From an uncultured Lachnospiraceae bacterium (lineage in GTDB: Bacteria; Bacillota; Clostridia; Lachnospirales; Lachnospiraceae), in NCBI GenBank assembly GCA_947589055.1, contig CANPZL010000022.1, positions 1-36,700 of the forward strand: a stretch of 36,700 nucleotides of DNA, written 5' to 3'. The notes below the pieces were generated by a model, which was given only the letters and a program-made list of their open reading frames with translations, did no database searches and had not been told where the DNA came from. Positions 7,806 to 16,733 of the stretch are shown here, piece after piece; the first letter of the stretch is position 1; each line of letters begins with the position of its first letter. The position numbers and the translations under genes are program-made.

Positions 7806-8072
7806 TATGATAAAAAAGCAGCATTTCTGCTGCTTTTTTATCCAATGTAACACCCAAAATGCCGGTTCCCTCTTTTGACTCCTAGCATAGCTAGGTGGGT
7901 GTCCGCATCTGGCTTTCTGTCTTCCACTGCAAAACGGAGGCTTGACATTCCACCAAGAAATATAGGACTCCCGTATCATTGAATGTAGGTTCAAAATTAA
8001 GGGAATTGTCGTACATTTCAGGCTTCATAGTCAACGTAACCGGTTACCAGCAACATTGATGTTACTTCTGTT
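7806..8072 (-). ncRNA. Structured noncoding RNA, class unresolved (6S-like or raiA-like)
   Basis: This gene-free stretch has its own promoter and terminator and no convincing ORF. Its predicted transcript of about 265 nt folds into nested helices with matching arms: 8065-8058 with 7854-7847 (8 bp, one G-U), 8051-8046 with 7866-7861 (6 bp, one G-U), and 8034-8029 with 7880-7875 (6 bp, perfect). A local hairpin at 7895-7881 (CCTAGC/GCTAGG) sits beside the third helix. A rod of about 220 nt closed by its ends, followed by a terminator, fits 6S RNA, which binds RNA polymerase. The raiA-motif RNA of Clostridia is an alternative. I see no RNase P, SRP or tmRNA signature. The 12-nt palindrome GTAACCGGTTAC (8036-8047) lies in the 5' part. 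Confidence 0.6.
7812..7839 (-). terminator. Strong terminator of the noncoding RNA
   Basis: AAAAAAGCAGCA, a 4-nt loop, and TGCTGCTTTTTT form a 12-bp stem with a U tract. It is symmetrical and could also act on the plus strand, but only the minus strand has an upstream transcription unit here. It separates the noncoding RNA from the SpoIID-domain gene. Confidence 0.88.
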
Positions 8073-8078
8073 ATGACT

Positions 8079-8107
8079 ATTATAACTTATTCATATGTAA
8101 AATACAA
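8079..8107 (-). promoter_or_regulatory. Promoter of the noncoding RNA
   Basis: The minus strand has TTGTAT (8107-8102), a 17-nt spacer and a perfect TATAAT (8084-8079). Transcription should begin near 8072. It lies 49 nt downstream of the stop of the acidic membrane-anchored protein. Confidence 0.8.
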
Positions 8108-8155
8108 GTATATTATTCACAAGATGCGAATTTCCTTGCATTCCAAAGCCACCTT

Positions 8156-8815
8156 TTATTCCGGACTATGAATCAAAATTTCTACATCTTTATGCCCATA
8201 GCTCATGATCTTAGTGCGGATATGGGCCTTCATTTCTTCATTGCAGTTAACACTTACCATATCATAGAGCTGCATGACATAATCCGTCCAGCAGTCATAG
8301 ATTTCCGCACGGATTTCAGCATCGTCTGCTTCCTCAGCAGTCGCTGCGATCTCATCATCGTCCTGCAGCATCAGCTCTTCCACCGCTTCATCAAAATCAT
8401 AATCAAAATCATCGTATTCATCATCGATTTCATATGGATTCGTGATCATCGTAACCGGCTTTGCTTCCCCGTAGGCGATCCGTTCCAGTTCTTCCGTCCG
8501 AACCAAGGCACAGTCATACATTTCAATAATCAATGCCTTTATACATTCCTGTTCTGTTTCAAAGTAATGATACAACCGTTCAACCGGCATATCCTTCGGA
8601 CAATCCTCAACCTCACGTATGTTATACCAGTAATTCTTTGCACAGGCAATAGTCCGCTGTCGTATGGACTTTTGTTTCTCCCTGACTGCCACGCTGTGCC
8701 TTGCACGTCGGACATGCATGCGCCCCGCAACAAATTTACCGGTCCAAATGATCAAATAAATCAGGATTACTCCCAGAACTACTGTACATATGGTATTTCC
8801 AATCGAATCAAACAT
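8156..8815 (-). CDS. Membrane-anchored acidic protein of unknown function
   Basis: A 219-aa protein. Residues 8-30 form one membrane span (CTVVLGVILIYLIIWTGKFV), followed by a basic stretch (GRMHVRRARHSVAVREKQKS) that places the rest in the cytoplasm. The middle is strongly acidic (EIDDEYDDFDYDFDEAVEEL, about residues 127-147), and the C-terminal part is helical with a final YGHKDVEILIHSPE. No family or active site is recognised. It is transcribed alone from a consensus promoter and has a good GAGGAAGG ribosome site. The acidic patch suggests binding to a basic partner or cation; this is speculation. Confidence 0.75.
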   Translation of the reverse strand: MFDSIGNTICTVVLGVILIYLIIWTGKFVAGRMHVRRARHSVAVREKQKSIRQRTIACAKNYWYNIREVEDCPKDMPVERLYHYFETEQECIKALIIEMYDCALVRTEELERIAYGEAKPVTMITNPYEIDDEYDDFDYDFDEAVEELMLQDDDEIAATAEEADDAEIRAEIYDCWTDYVMQLYDMVSVNCNEEMKAHIRTKIMSYGHKDVEILIHSPE

Positions 8816-8854
8816 ATGAATACCTTCCTCTAACGTATCTACTTACTAAGGCAT

Positions 8855-8884
8855 ATTATACAACAGAACCCTTGCGTATTTCAA
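8855..8884 (-). promoter_or_regulatory. Promoter of the acidic membrane-anchored protein
   Basis: The minus strand has TTGAAA (8884-8879), an 18-nt spacer and TATAAT (8860-8855), about 40 nt before the start codon. Confidence 0.82.
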
Positions 8885-8915
8885 TCCGTAATCACGTTTT
8901 TCAGAAGAATCCTCC

Positions 8916-9597
8916 CTATTGCTTCCATATACGATAAATCTGTTCCCAATCCTCATATGTCCCACAGGACTTAACCGCCCTGCAAATCCGCTCGATCACG
9001 TTTTCATCTTCCTCCAGTTCTTCTGCGATCTTTTTGGGGTCTTTTCGTTTTTGCAGCTTCCTGCAAACCATTTGAATCAGTTTTTTACTCTCTCCCTGCT
9101 GCATTCCCTGCTGTATCCCCTTTTCTACGCCATATTCGATCAAATTCATCTTAATATCCTCCCATTCTTCACTCCGCCTGACTTCCTGCACGATACGATC
9201 TAAACGTATCAGTCGAGGATCCCTAACTACTATTTCCGGATTTTCCAAGTCGGTATGCCTGATGTATTGCAGCAGGCTGACCAACTCCGGTGTGCCATTC
9301 TTACTTTCCATATTTAAAAACAGTTTTGTCGTACCATCCCCTAACGCATACCCGGATATTTCCTCGCATTGCTCCGTAAATGTATACAAAGCCTGATCCA
9401 TTCCGAATATATCCTTCTGCGTGATGAATATAATCACTGTATCCGGCAGATACCTATAACGTGTTTCCTTTCCTGCCTTTAAGAACGGAGTATGCCTCTC
9501 TATGCTTCATAACCGATAGAAATAGGGCAAAATCGCTGAGATTTGAAGAAAACGACTCTGCAACCTCCAATCCGGATTCCGCTTGTTTCTTTTTCAT
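8916..9597 (-). pseudogene. Decayed PD-(D/E)XK nuclease family transposase (Rpn-like)
   Basis: The downstream part (8916-9437 and a little upstream in frame) reads RYRYLPDTVIIFITQKDIFG, then LGDGTTKLFLN and the typical helical tail with EYGVEKGIQQGMQQGE; this matches the C-terminal half of the Rpn-type transposase family. A fragment in another frame at 9454-9597 (MKKKQAESGLEVAESFSSNL) has a good ribosome site and ends in a TAG. The two frames meet near 9455-9480 through a shift. The nuclease core expected between them (about 100 residues) is missing, so the gene carries an internal deletion plus frameshift. The only start available to the long frame is an unlikely GTG inside the core beta strand. 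The promoter remains intact. Confidence 0.7.
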
Positions 9598-9746
9598 GCT
9601 TTCTTCCTTTCTATGTTCCAGGAAGAAACCGGCATCTCCCTGCTTTTCATATGGATTAGCAAGGATTTCGATTATCAGAATGTTTCACAGATAACGGCAG
9701 AACCGCATAAGAAGATAGATTATAAGCCGAATTCTTTGCTGATACA

Positions 9747-9775
9747 ACTATAACATAGCACGCATAAGTTTTCAA
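9747..9775 (-). promoter_or_regulatory. Promoter upstream of the transposase pseudogene
   Basis: The minus strand has TTGAAA (9775-9770), a 17-nt spacer and TATAGT (9752-9747) preceded by TGT. It still appears functional and would produce a leader of about 145 nt before the fragment start at 9597. The rest of the gene-free stretch 9598-9947 is AT-rich and holds only this promoter and the pilus-operon terminator. Confidence 0.65.
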
Positions 9776-9867
9776 TATTTATTTTATATTTTTACTGTAT
9801 AATTGAATAGATTAAGATAAAAATAATATTTCTGCTATAGTATGTACTATTGCGAATGTAAATAAAC

Positions 9868-9906
9868 AAAAAAACTGCTGTATCTGCATTTCTGCAAATA
9901 CAGCAG
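9868..9906 (-). terminator. Terminator of the type IV pilus operon
   Basis: CTGCTGTAT (9875-9883) pairs with ATACAGCAG (9898-9906); an inner TGCA/TGCA extends the stem. On the minus strand it is followed by seven T residues (9874-9868). It lies 42 nt after the stop of the 1747-aa gene and marks the end of the pilus operon. Confidence 0.92.
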
Positions 9907-9947
9907 CTTCTGTTTGAATCTTCAGGCCCTGTTAACTAAGCCTTCCA

Positions 9948-12900
9948 TTAGGTCAAATCCAGTAAATCCTTTGTCAGTAAAACCTTGATACGCTTTGACA
10001 ATACTTTCGTACTTCCGTCAGCGTTCTTAATCGTTACCCGGACTACCAGATACGTATACTGTCCGCCATAGGCATCAAAGTACCTTCGCTGTGTTACCAG
10101 ACTTGGGCAATTTACCTTATTTACAAGATAAACACCACCGGAATTCAATACATCCAGTATATCATCCGTCGCAAATACCTTGATATGATTCTCATCATCT
10201 GTCCATGCATCGGACTGGGTTGTGAGATAATCCAAATCATAGAAAATCTCAACATCCGTTACCGTTTGATTAGCGCCCTTTTCAATACCAAAACCGAATT
10301 CCGGATAAGCAACCCCTGAAGTAACATCAATGTAATAACCATTATCGGCATCACGCTTAACGATATTACCCGGTGCCTTTGTTGTTCCGTCCGGATCAAA
10401 GAGTACAATGTCCTCCTGCTTCTTCGGCGCCTTACCGGTCTTGCTTGCCATATTGATCAATACATTCAGGAACAGACGACGTTCATCGTTGTTATCTCTT
10501 TGGTAACCGGTGATCAGTGCATGACCGGCACCGCAGTAGGTAATATTTCCAACGGAATAGATGTAATAATTATCCGCACCGTCCTTCGGTGAAGCGGCAT
10601 ACATGGACGAATTTTCCTTCATAAGCTGATAATTTGTACCACCTGAAGTTCCGGCAGCTGACGCACTGTCCGGTGCCAAAGTATACCATACCGCTACATC
10701 TTCATTTTCCAGATCCAATGTATATGCCTGACTATGGGTATTACTTATACGCAGATCGGAAGCAATATAGAACGGATAGGTCGTAACAACACCTCGATTT
10801 ACCTGCGTTGCCTTTGCAGTACCCGTATTGTTCAAAGGTCCGGTTACCTGCATATTATACTTTATAGCCTCTTCAATCTGAAATTCAGTATAAGTGAATT
10901 TCATATTCATTCCCTGATTAGTTTCATAAATAGAGAATACATCTGTATAACCTGGCAAGCCAATCGTTCCATTCCCGGATGATGCCCAATTAACCTTATT
11001 CTTATTTGCTTTCTGTCTCCACTGTTGTACCAGAGAATCCCAAGTCGAACCAACTGCCGTACTCTTCATGCTAAGATCAATATCAGTATTTGCGGACAGG
11101 TTGGTCAGGAAATATCGATCCGTATCTGTACTGGAATATTTTGCAAATCCTGTTGTACCAGTACTTTCATCAGCAATCAGATGTCCTAACGGATTCTGTG
11201 CCATTTCTTCCCGCATAATACGGGTAAGTGTGAGTGCATGACTGGCATTTGCCGGAGTATCACCATAATAAGTCATATTATCATGGGTCATTAGCAAACT
11301 TCCGCCATTTTCTGAACCGTCTTCTTCCTTGTATTCCGTGAATGCCAACAGATCACTTGTAGCCTCCTCACTAAAATCCTCAAAGGTGCCACCATAATCA
11401 TCCATAAAACCTACAACGATAACATCATAGTTCTTTCTTAAATATGCCTCCGGTCCATATGCCATCATACTGAAATGACGATATTTCCGATACGCCTCTA
11501 CCATCTTATCATGTTCTTCAATATATGGTTTGTAATATCCGAAGTAAAAGGCATCAACAGGATAAAATCCACCTGTACCAACATCACCATTATTTAGATA
11601 GAAAAATCGGAAATAATCCCTAGAATTTAATATCTTATCCAAACCATAAGTATTAAAATCACTACCACTATAAGTATGTTGAGAACCATCCTTATATACA
11701 TATGTTACCGAAATTCCTTTTCCGTCTCGAAGATCTATAATCGCCTGTCTCATAGGATCCTCTACTGCCTTTAATTTATTATATTCTACAGTTCCTTCAG
11801 TCAAATATGCCTGATATAAATCATATGCCTCAGCAGCAGTATTTGCATATTCTTCCCGCTGCTTATCCGTCGTATTTCTGGCCGCTTTCGCATAAAATTC
11901 AATATCATCCATGTACATGATGTCCAATGACAGATCATATTCGTCGGCTACCAAATCCATATAGTTATAATCCCGATCTTCATGGCCTTCTGCACTGTCA
12001 TATCGATTCACGCTTAAGGTTGTCATATATTTACCCATTTGCTTACCATGAGCAGAACCATTTGCATATGACCAAGGAAGCGAATTCGCATTAAAGGCCT
12101 CTGCATCCGTAACATTAGAAGCATATGGTCTATCCGGTGTACGATCATTCGGAATCGGATCATAACCGAAGCGATCCGCCTGGGCTGTTCCATAAGCAGA
12201 ATACAAAAATGGATTACCACTACTTTGCTGATAGTTCTTATCCAGATAGAAGGTATGCCCATCCGGAGCAGTTGGATTTGTGCTCTCACCTGATGCCACC
12301 TTTTTCTGTGTCAAAGGCATAATCTCCAGAATACTTGCCTGCTTTTTCGGCTGATCCTCCAGCTTCTTAAATACTGTAATGGAAGAATAACTGCCGGCCG
12401 CATTCGTCGTTGTATCCTGTACTAAGATTTTCCAACTGAAAGCTCCGAAATCATCCTCCGGATAGTTATAAGAAAGGGTTGCAGTCGTTCCGCTAAATGC
12501 AACGGTCTGTATTACCTCTCCTGCATCCATAGCACCGCTTCCTAACGAAAAGACACCGTCATCATCCACATCCTCTAACAAAACTGCCTGATAGGTATGA
12601 TTCTCAATCGGATTCAACAATTCAACATTCCAAGATACAGAACGATTCGTTAATTCCGTCTTACTATCACCCTCTACATAGGTCAACGCAGTCGTATCAA
12701 TCGTAAACTTTGGACGAATACTGGTTTTTTCACTATAAACCGTTCTATACAATTCATCACTTCTATCATCACTAAATACTTTTACGTTTTCTGCTGAACC
12801 ATATAAACCATCTGGATTTGAAACAGTTTCCTCGCAATCATTTACCCAATAATCCGTAAAAAATACATCAGCAGAACTATCATATTGTTTGCGGATTCCC

Positions 12901-15191
12901 CAATTTACTAATATTGAATCATTAGTTGTAGCATCATCCGCTTCCTCTGCATACTGACACAACTTAAACATATTACAATCCGGATCCATATAGACATTCT
13001 TATATCCATCTTTCTTAGCCTGAGTATAAGCATTCCAGATCTCATTGCTGAATACGATCGGCATTCCCGCATCTATATAGGCTTCTAACTGGGTCAAACG
13101 GTCATAGGTAATATCATTACCATTCATAATCGTATAATCATACGGATTACCTTGTGAAATACGAGCTCCTCGAATACTTGTCAGCTGCCCCATATGACAA
13201 TACATACTGAATACCGCTTCATTTTTTCTCCATTCTTCATTGGCCGACCAATTCGGGTCCATGCCATATGCCAAATGGTGTTTAAATGCAGACATATTTC
13301 CGCCTACATAAATCAGATCATAGCTGTCCGATACATCCGCTTTTGCAGTAATATACTCATCTGTAGACATCTGAACCAACTCAATCTGCTCTGCATTCAA
13401 GCCAAGTGCATATGCTAACTTTGCCTTTGACAGATCCCATTGGTAATATTCCTGCGTCATAGTACCATCTTCTGACAGATAATTGTCAATCTCAGAAGTA
13501 TTCAACACATTAGCAGGAATCGTATAGTAATTTCCAAGAGGCTGCTTAGGACTAAATCCATTTGCCTCCGTATTGGTAAACTTACTCGTATTCGTAGTAA
13601 TCGAACTACTTGCAGCCAATTCCTTATCGATCGGATAACAAGGCTGTAATTCCAGCACCCGGTACGCAGTCGTCGATACCGAACCGCTTCCGCCGCCTTC
13701 GCCGCTGCCTGCATAATTCCGATAATGGCTCTTATTGATTAAGGTAACAATATCATTTACCTTCTTCGGGTTATGAGCCGGTCTTGCCGCCAACGTCTGC
13801 ATATACTGTGTGCCGACTACCAAGACGTTGTTCTTCTTAGCATATCCGTTTGTCGTGATTGACAGATCGATCAGCTTACCAAAGTTCGTTGTCGTATCAA
13901 TCGTCAGATTTTCCGGCTGTTTTCCGCTGCCGGTTCCACCGCTGCTGGTTGCCCCTTCAACGGTTCCAAAAAGAATATACGTCCATCCCTTTGCCGCCGG
14001 AGCATCGGATAATACCTTTAATTCATTTCTTACATCTGCGGTAATATCTGTACCTGAATACGCATCTGGAGTAATAAAGATATAATCATATTTCTTAACC
14101 GAATTACCTGCTGTATCTGCCATGTAAAACGTATCTACCGTTATATCACCGGCCTTCATTACATCAACCTGTGATGCTGTCGGTAGAATATCCGAAATAC
14201 TGCTGAATGCATGGCCCATTCCAGCAGCAGAATCAAGCATCCAACTTGTCACACTCTCAAATTCAGTCTGAACATCTGCTTCTACTAAAGTATCACCGGT
14301 AATGACCAGCACATTTAAAGTAGGATCCGCTGTCCCGGTCCGCTTCCAGTACTCCGGCCAAGAAGGATAACCATCCGGCAAAGTCAGGTTGTTTGCCTGA
14401 TATGGCACATAAGTAGAACGCAGATTTTCCATATAGCTCTGAATAGTATCTGAAATGTCAGTGCTATCCTTCGTCCAGTTAGAAACATTCGTAGTATATG
14501 TCCGTTTCCAGCTGTTTTTGAAATCTGAGGTCGTCAGATAGTATACCTGTGAATTTGTTCCGGTCACCTGTTCCTGCGTATCGTCATCTGCACCGGTATT
14601 CTTTAACTCATAATTCATGATCAATGGCTTGTTGCTGCCGAATGCATAGTTATGCAGGAACTCATATAAGTTTTCTGAAATAGCGCTTCCGCCAGTATAA
14701 GCAGCATTGCTTTGCGCATATACATAGATTAAATCCGCCTTGCCTAATTCTGTGGACAGATTATCCGCCAGTGCATCAATCTCAGCAATGGTCTTTACCA
14801 CCGGAACCACTTTATTAGCTGCCATCGTTTCCGCAATCGTTCGATTCTCATTGATGATCACTGTCCGAAAGCCATCCTCCCCCTCTAAAAATGGGTTGAT
14901 TGAGCTTAAAACCTCAGCTTTTGCACCATCAGACGGTACGATAACATAGATGTAATAGCAGCTGTCATCATACTCGGTACTGGTGCTTGCCTGATTGGAA
15001 GTCTCGATAATATGGTCAATCTGCGTCATAGTTGCTGAAGCACTTGCATTTGCAGCTGCCAGCCGCTGATAGTCGAATTCATCTACCGAATTGGACTTTA
15101 ACGACAGAAATACCCAGACAGAAGATGCAATCAGAACACAAAGCACAGTCAAAGCACTGAATATGATTTTGGCTTTTTTACTTTTTAACAT
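9948..15191 (-). CDS. 1747-aa pilus-locus surface protein, DUF5057-like, with three repeated Rossmann-type modules
   Basis: A signal anchor at residues 8-30 is followed by a very large extracytoplasmic part. It has no prepilin cleavage site. Three segments share one pattern: a short strand (NVLVITGD at 293, RVLELQPCYP at 511, SILEIMPL at 953), a central strand (YDYIFITPDAY at 368, YDLIYVGGNM at 624, YDVIVVGFMDDYG at 1255) and a later helix-strand (WTYILFG at 403, IDAGMPIVFSNEIW at 706, NGGSLLMTHDNM at 1295). This resembles class-I glutamine-amidotransferase-like folds, but no catalytic Cys-His-Glu set is evident. A beta-sandwich-like stretch lies near 825-940. DUF5057 is my best family guess. 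As last gene of the pilus operon, 38 nt after the PilW-like gene, it is a candidate tip adhesin or pilus-associated factor. Confidence 0.7.
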   Translation of the reverse strand: MLKSKKAKIIFSALTVLCVLIASSVWVFLSLKSNSVDEFDYQRLAAANASASATMTQIDHIIETSNQASTSTEYDDSCYYIYVIVPSDGAKAEVLSSINPFLEGEDGFRTVIINENRTIAETMAANKVVPVVKTIAEIDALADNLSTELGKADLIYVYAQSNAAYTGGSAISENLYEFLHNYAFGSNKPLIMNYELKNTGADDDTQEQVTGTNSQVYYLTTSDFKNSWKRTYTTNVSNWTKDSTDISDTIQSYMENLRSTYVPYQANNLTLPDGYPSWPEYWKRTGTADPTLNVLVITGDTLVEADVQTEFESVTSWMLDSAAGMGHAFSSISDILPTASQVDVMKAGDITVDTFYMADTAGNSVKKYDYIFITPDAYSGTDITADVRNELKVLSDAPAAKGWTYILFGTVEGATSSGGTGSGKQPENLTIDTTTNFGKLIDLSITTNGYAKKNNVLVVGTQYMQTLAARPAHNPKKVNDIVTLINKSHYRNYAGSGEGGGSGSVSTTAYRVLELQPCYPIDKELAASSSITTNTSKFTNTEANGFSPKQPLGNYYTIPANVLNTSEIDNYLSEDGTMTQEYYQWDLSKAKLAYALGLNAEQIELVQMSTDEYITAKADVSDSYDLIYVGGNMSAFKHHLAYGMDPNWSANEEWRKNEAVFSMYCHMGQLTSIRGARISQGNPYDYTIMNGNDITYDRLTQLEAYIDAGMPIVFSNEIWNAYTQAKKDGYKNVYMDPDCNMFKLCQYAEEADDATTNDSILVNWGIRKQYDSSADVFFTDYWVNDCEETVSNPDGLYGSAENVKVFSDDRSDELYRTVYSEKTSIRPKFTIDTTALTYVEGDSKTELTNRSVSWNVELLNPIENHTYQAVLLEDVDDDGVFSLGSGAMDAGEVIQTVAFSGTTATLSYNYPEDDFGAFSWKILVQDTTTNAAGSYSSITVFKKLEDQPKKQASILEIMPLTQKKVASGESTNPTAPDGHTFYLDKNYQQSSGNPFLYSAYGTAQADRFGYDPIPNDRTPDRPYASNVTDAEAFNANSLPWSYANGSAHGKQMGKYMTTLSVNRYDSAEGHEDRDYNYMDLVADEYDLSLDIMYMDDIEFYAKAARNTTDKQREEYANTAAEAYDLYQAYLTEGTVEYNKLKAVEDPMRQAIIDLRDGKGISVTYVYKDGSQHTYSGSDFNTYGLDKILNSRDYFRFFYLNNGDVGTGGFYPVDAFYFGYYKPYIEEHDKMVEAYRKYRHFSMMAYGPEAYLRKNYDVIVVGFMDDYGGTFEDFSEEATSDLLAFTEYKEEDGSENGGSLLMTHDNMTYYGDTPANASHALTLTRIMREEMAQNPLGHLIADESTGTTGFAKYSSTDTDRYFLTNLSANTDIDLSMKSTAVGSTWDSLVQQWRQKANKNKVNWASSGNGTIGLPGYTDVFSIYETNQGMNMKFTYTEFQIEEAIKYNMQVTGPLNNTGTAKATQVNRGVVTTYPFYIASDLRISNTHSQAYTLDLENEDVAVWYTLAPDSASAAGTSGGTNYQLMKENSSMYAASPKDGADNYYIYSVGNITYCGAGHALITGYQRDNNDERRLFLNVLINMASKTGKAPKKQEDIVLFDPDGTTKAPGNIVKRDADNGYYIDVTSGVAYPEFGFGIEKGANQTVTDVEIFYDLDYLTTQSDAWTDDENHIKVFATDDILDVLNSGGVYLVNKVNCPSLVTQRRYFDAYGGQYTYLVVRVTIKNADGSTKVLSKRIKVLLTKDLLDLT

Positions 15192-15229
15192 AAATTCTGC
15201 TCCTTTCTCTCATTCTATCTCCTGTATCA

Positions 15230-16123
15230 TCAAGGTGCATCTTCATCGGTCGGATCCGACGCACCCTTTGGTTCTAACACATAACTATTTCGAACCGTAA
15301 TCATTCCTGCCGAATTCTTTTCCATGGTCTGCTTCTCTACCTGAATATCCAGATACAATGCATTTTCATCCGGAATGGCATATGCATACATGGTCTCCAC
15401 ATTTTTACTTACCAGCATATCGCTTAAAGCGGATGCCGAATACGTGCTTAATAATTTAATTTGGTTTCCAGTCTGATCCAGAACCATCGCTTCCGGCGTC
15501 ACCGGTGTAGCATGATTGGTTACAACTGCATTCGCAGTAGCCGCATCGCTTCCCTGTCCCATCGCAATTCCAACCGAATCATTTCTTACATTCAATATCT
15601 TTCGGCTCATATAAACGGTATGTTCCGTATTATCAAAATAATAAATATCCAGCATTTTCCGATAGGAAGCTGTCAAATGTACGCCACCGGGCGTAACAGA
15701 ACTCTCATCCGTCTTCTGCTCATAGACGATTGCAATATAATCAATCGGCGTTTCCTCGTTCGTTAAAGAATCAAAGGAATAAAGCGGCATACCGGACAGA
15801 CCGGAAACAGGTACAGAACTTCCTGACCCCTGAATAATCAATCTTCCTGAGGCATCTGCTGCATTGCTGCCGCCTGCTCCTATGCTGGCATATTCCTTGC
15901 CATCTCTGCCGACCCGAAGCTCTGACGCCTGCAGTATTTTATCTGCGATCAGATCATAAAGTTCCTGACCGGTCCGCTGCACCTCAATATCATTTCGACT
16001 TCTGGTATATACCCTTGTGGTAGAAGCGATAAAACTTCCTAGTGCAATCATAATCAACGACAGGATCACGATCGCTATCAGCAACTCAACTAATGAAAAG
16101 CCTTGATTGTTTTTCTTCTTCAT
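15230..16123 (-). CDS. Minor prepilin, PilW/GspJ-like
   Basis: The start is ATG 16123 (MKKKNNQG), with AGGAGG 7 nt upstream; the frame's earlier ATG at 16141 lies ahead of this site. This gives 297 aa. The type III signal peptide is complete: Gly8 then Phe+1, SLVELLIAIVIL with Glu at +5, and a hydrophobic helix to about residue 30. The following VYTRSRNDIEVQRTGQELYD matches PilW/GspJ-type minor pilins. The body contains a segment typical of such proteins (YIAIVYEQKTDE, LDIYYFDNTEHTVYMSRKI). It would be processed by the PilD encoded upstream and take part in pilus initiation with the other minor pilins. Confidence 0.82.
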   Translation of the reverse strand: MKKKNNQGFSLVELLIAIVILSLIMIALGSFIASTTRVYTRSRNDIEVQRTGQELYDLIADKILQASELRVGRDGKEYASIGAGGSNAADASGRLIIQGSGSSVPVSGLSGMPLYSFDSLTNEETPIDYIAIVYEQKTDESSVTPGGVHLTASYRKMLDIYYFDNTEHTVYMSRKILNVRNDSVGIAMGQGSDAATANAVVTNHATPVTPEAMVLDQTGNQIKLLSTYSASALSDMLVSKNVETMYAYAIPDENALYLDIQVEKQTMEKNSAGMITVRNSYVLEPKGASDPTDEDAP

Positions 16124-16140
16124 TTTCCAACCTCCTCTCA

Positions 16141-16722
16141 TCAGTCTAATTCTGAATACGTTTCATAAAATACTCCTGTCTCAGCAGGCAAATGTACATT
16201 GGCAATCAGTTCTCCATTCTTCCGGTATAACCAGAATTCACCAGCACCGTAATCGACCACAGCGGAGCCATCGCTTTTATTAAAACGAATCACGATTCCG
16301 GTACTATCAATCTTATGAGCAACAGCAGATCCAGCCGGCTCGTGATATATGGTGCCTCGTTCCAAAACCTTTACCGGATTGGATACCCCCACATAATCAT
16401 AATAATTAGAATTTGCCAGTTCCGGACTCATTCCTGAATCCGGGAGATGAAAACTACCGGCCGCATAATATCCCCGTTCAATGTAGTAGGCTCCATCCGC
16501 TCCCTGATACAGCCGCATGGCCATTTTGGAATCCTGTGCCATCGTCGTAGTCCGCAAAGTTGAAAACTCCGATTCCAATGTGGTGACTGATTTTTTATAC
16601 TTTGCAGAATCTACCGAACGCCAAGTAACTAATGATAAAGCAGTTAAAATCACCATGATCGCCATAACAATGATTATTTCAACAAAGGAATATCCATGAT
16701 TGTTATGCTTTTGTTTTTTCAT
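16141..16722 (-). CDS. Minor prepilin, GspH/FimT-like
   Basis: A 193-aa protein with prepilin leader MKKQKHNNHG, cleavage after Gly10, Tyr+1 and Glu+5 in YSFVEIIIVMAIMVILTALS. The next part, KYKKSVTTLESEFSTLRTTTMAQ, is like the GspH/FimT family, in which a helix of this type precedes a beta-rich head. The C-terminal half is beta-strand rich (GIVIRFNKSDGSAVVDYGAG). It is 11 nt from the 850-aa gene upstream and 17 nt from the PilW-like gene downstream. It belongs to the minor-pilin set thought to prime assembly. Confidence 0.82.
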   Translation of the reverse strand: MKKQKHNNHGYSFVEIIIVMAIMVILTALSLVTWRSVDSAKYKKSVTTLESEFSTLRTTTMAQDSKMAMRLYQGADGAYYIERGYYAAGSFHLPDSGMSPELANSNYYDYVGVSNPVKVLERGTIYHEPAGSAVAHKIDSTGIVIRFNKSDGSAVVDYGAGEFWLYRKNGELIANVHLPAETGVFYETYSELD

Positions 16723-16733
16723 ACCCTCACCAC

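Noticed and set aside
7803..7994. A 63-codon minus frame within the noncoding RNA region
   Set aside because: It crosses the terminator hairpin, has no Shine-Dalgarno site, and the sequence is explained by RNA helices instead.
8168..8833. A 221-codon open frame on the plus strand, antisense to the acidic membrane-anchored gene
   Set aside because: It mirrors the codon structure of the minus gene, has no ribosome site, and its product (rich in Ile, His, Cys, Phe) looks like a shadow translation.
8916..9437. The 173-codon frame taken as an intact gene
   Set aside because: Its only start is a GTG inside a conserved core strand, and homologous sequence continues upstream of it, so it is treated as part of a pseudogene.
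12023..12289. Open frames on both strands inside the 1747-aa gene
   Set aside because: They are short, lack ribosome sites, and lie wholly within a long coding frame that has a good start and family-like pattern.
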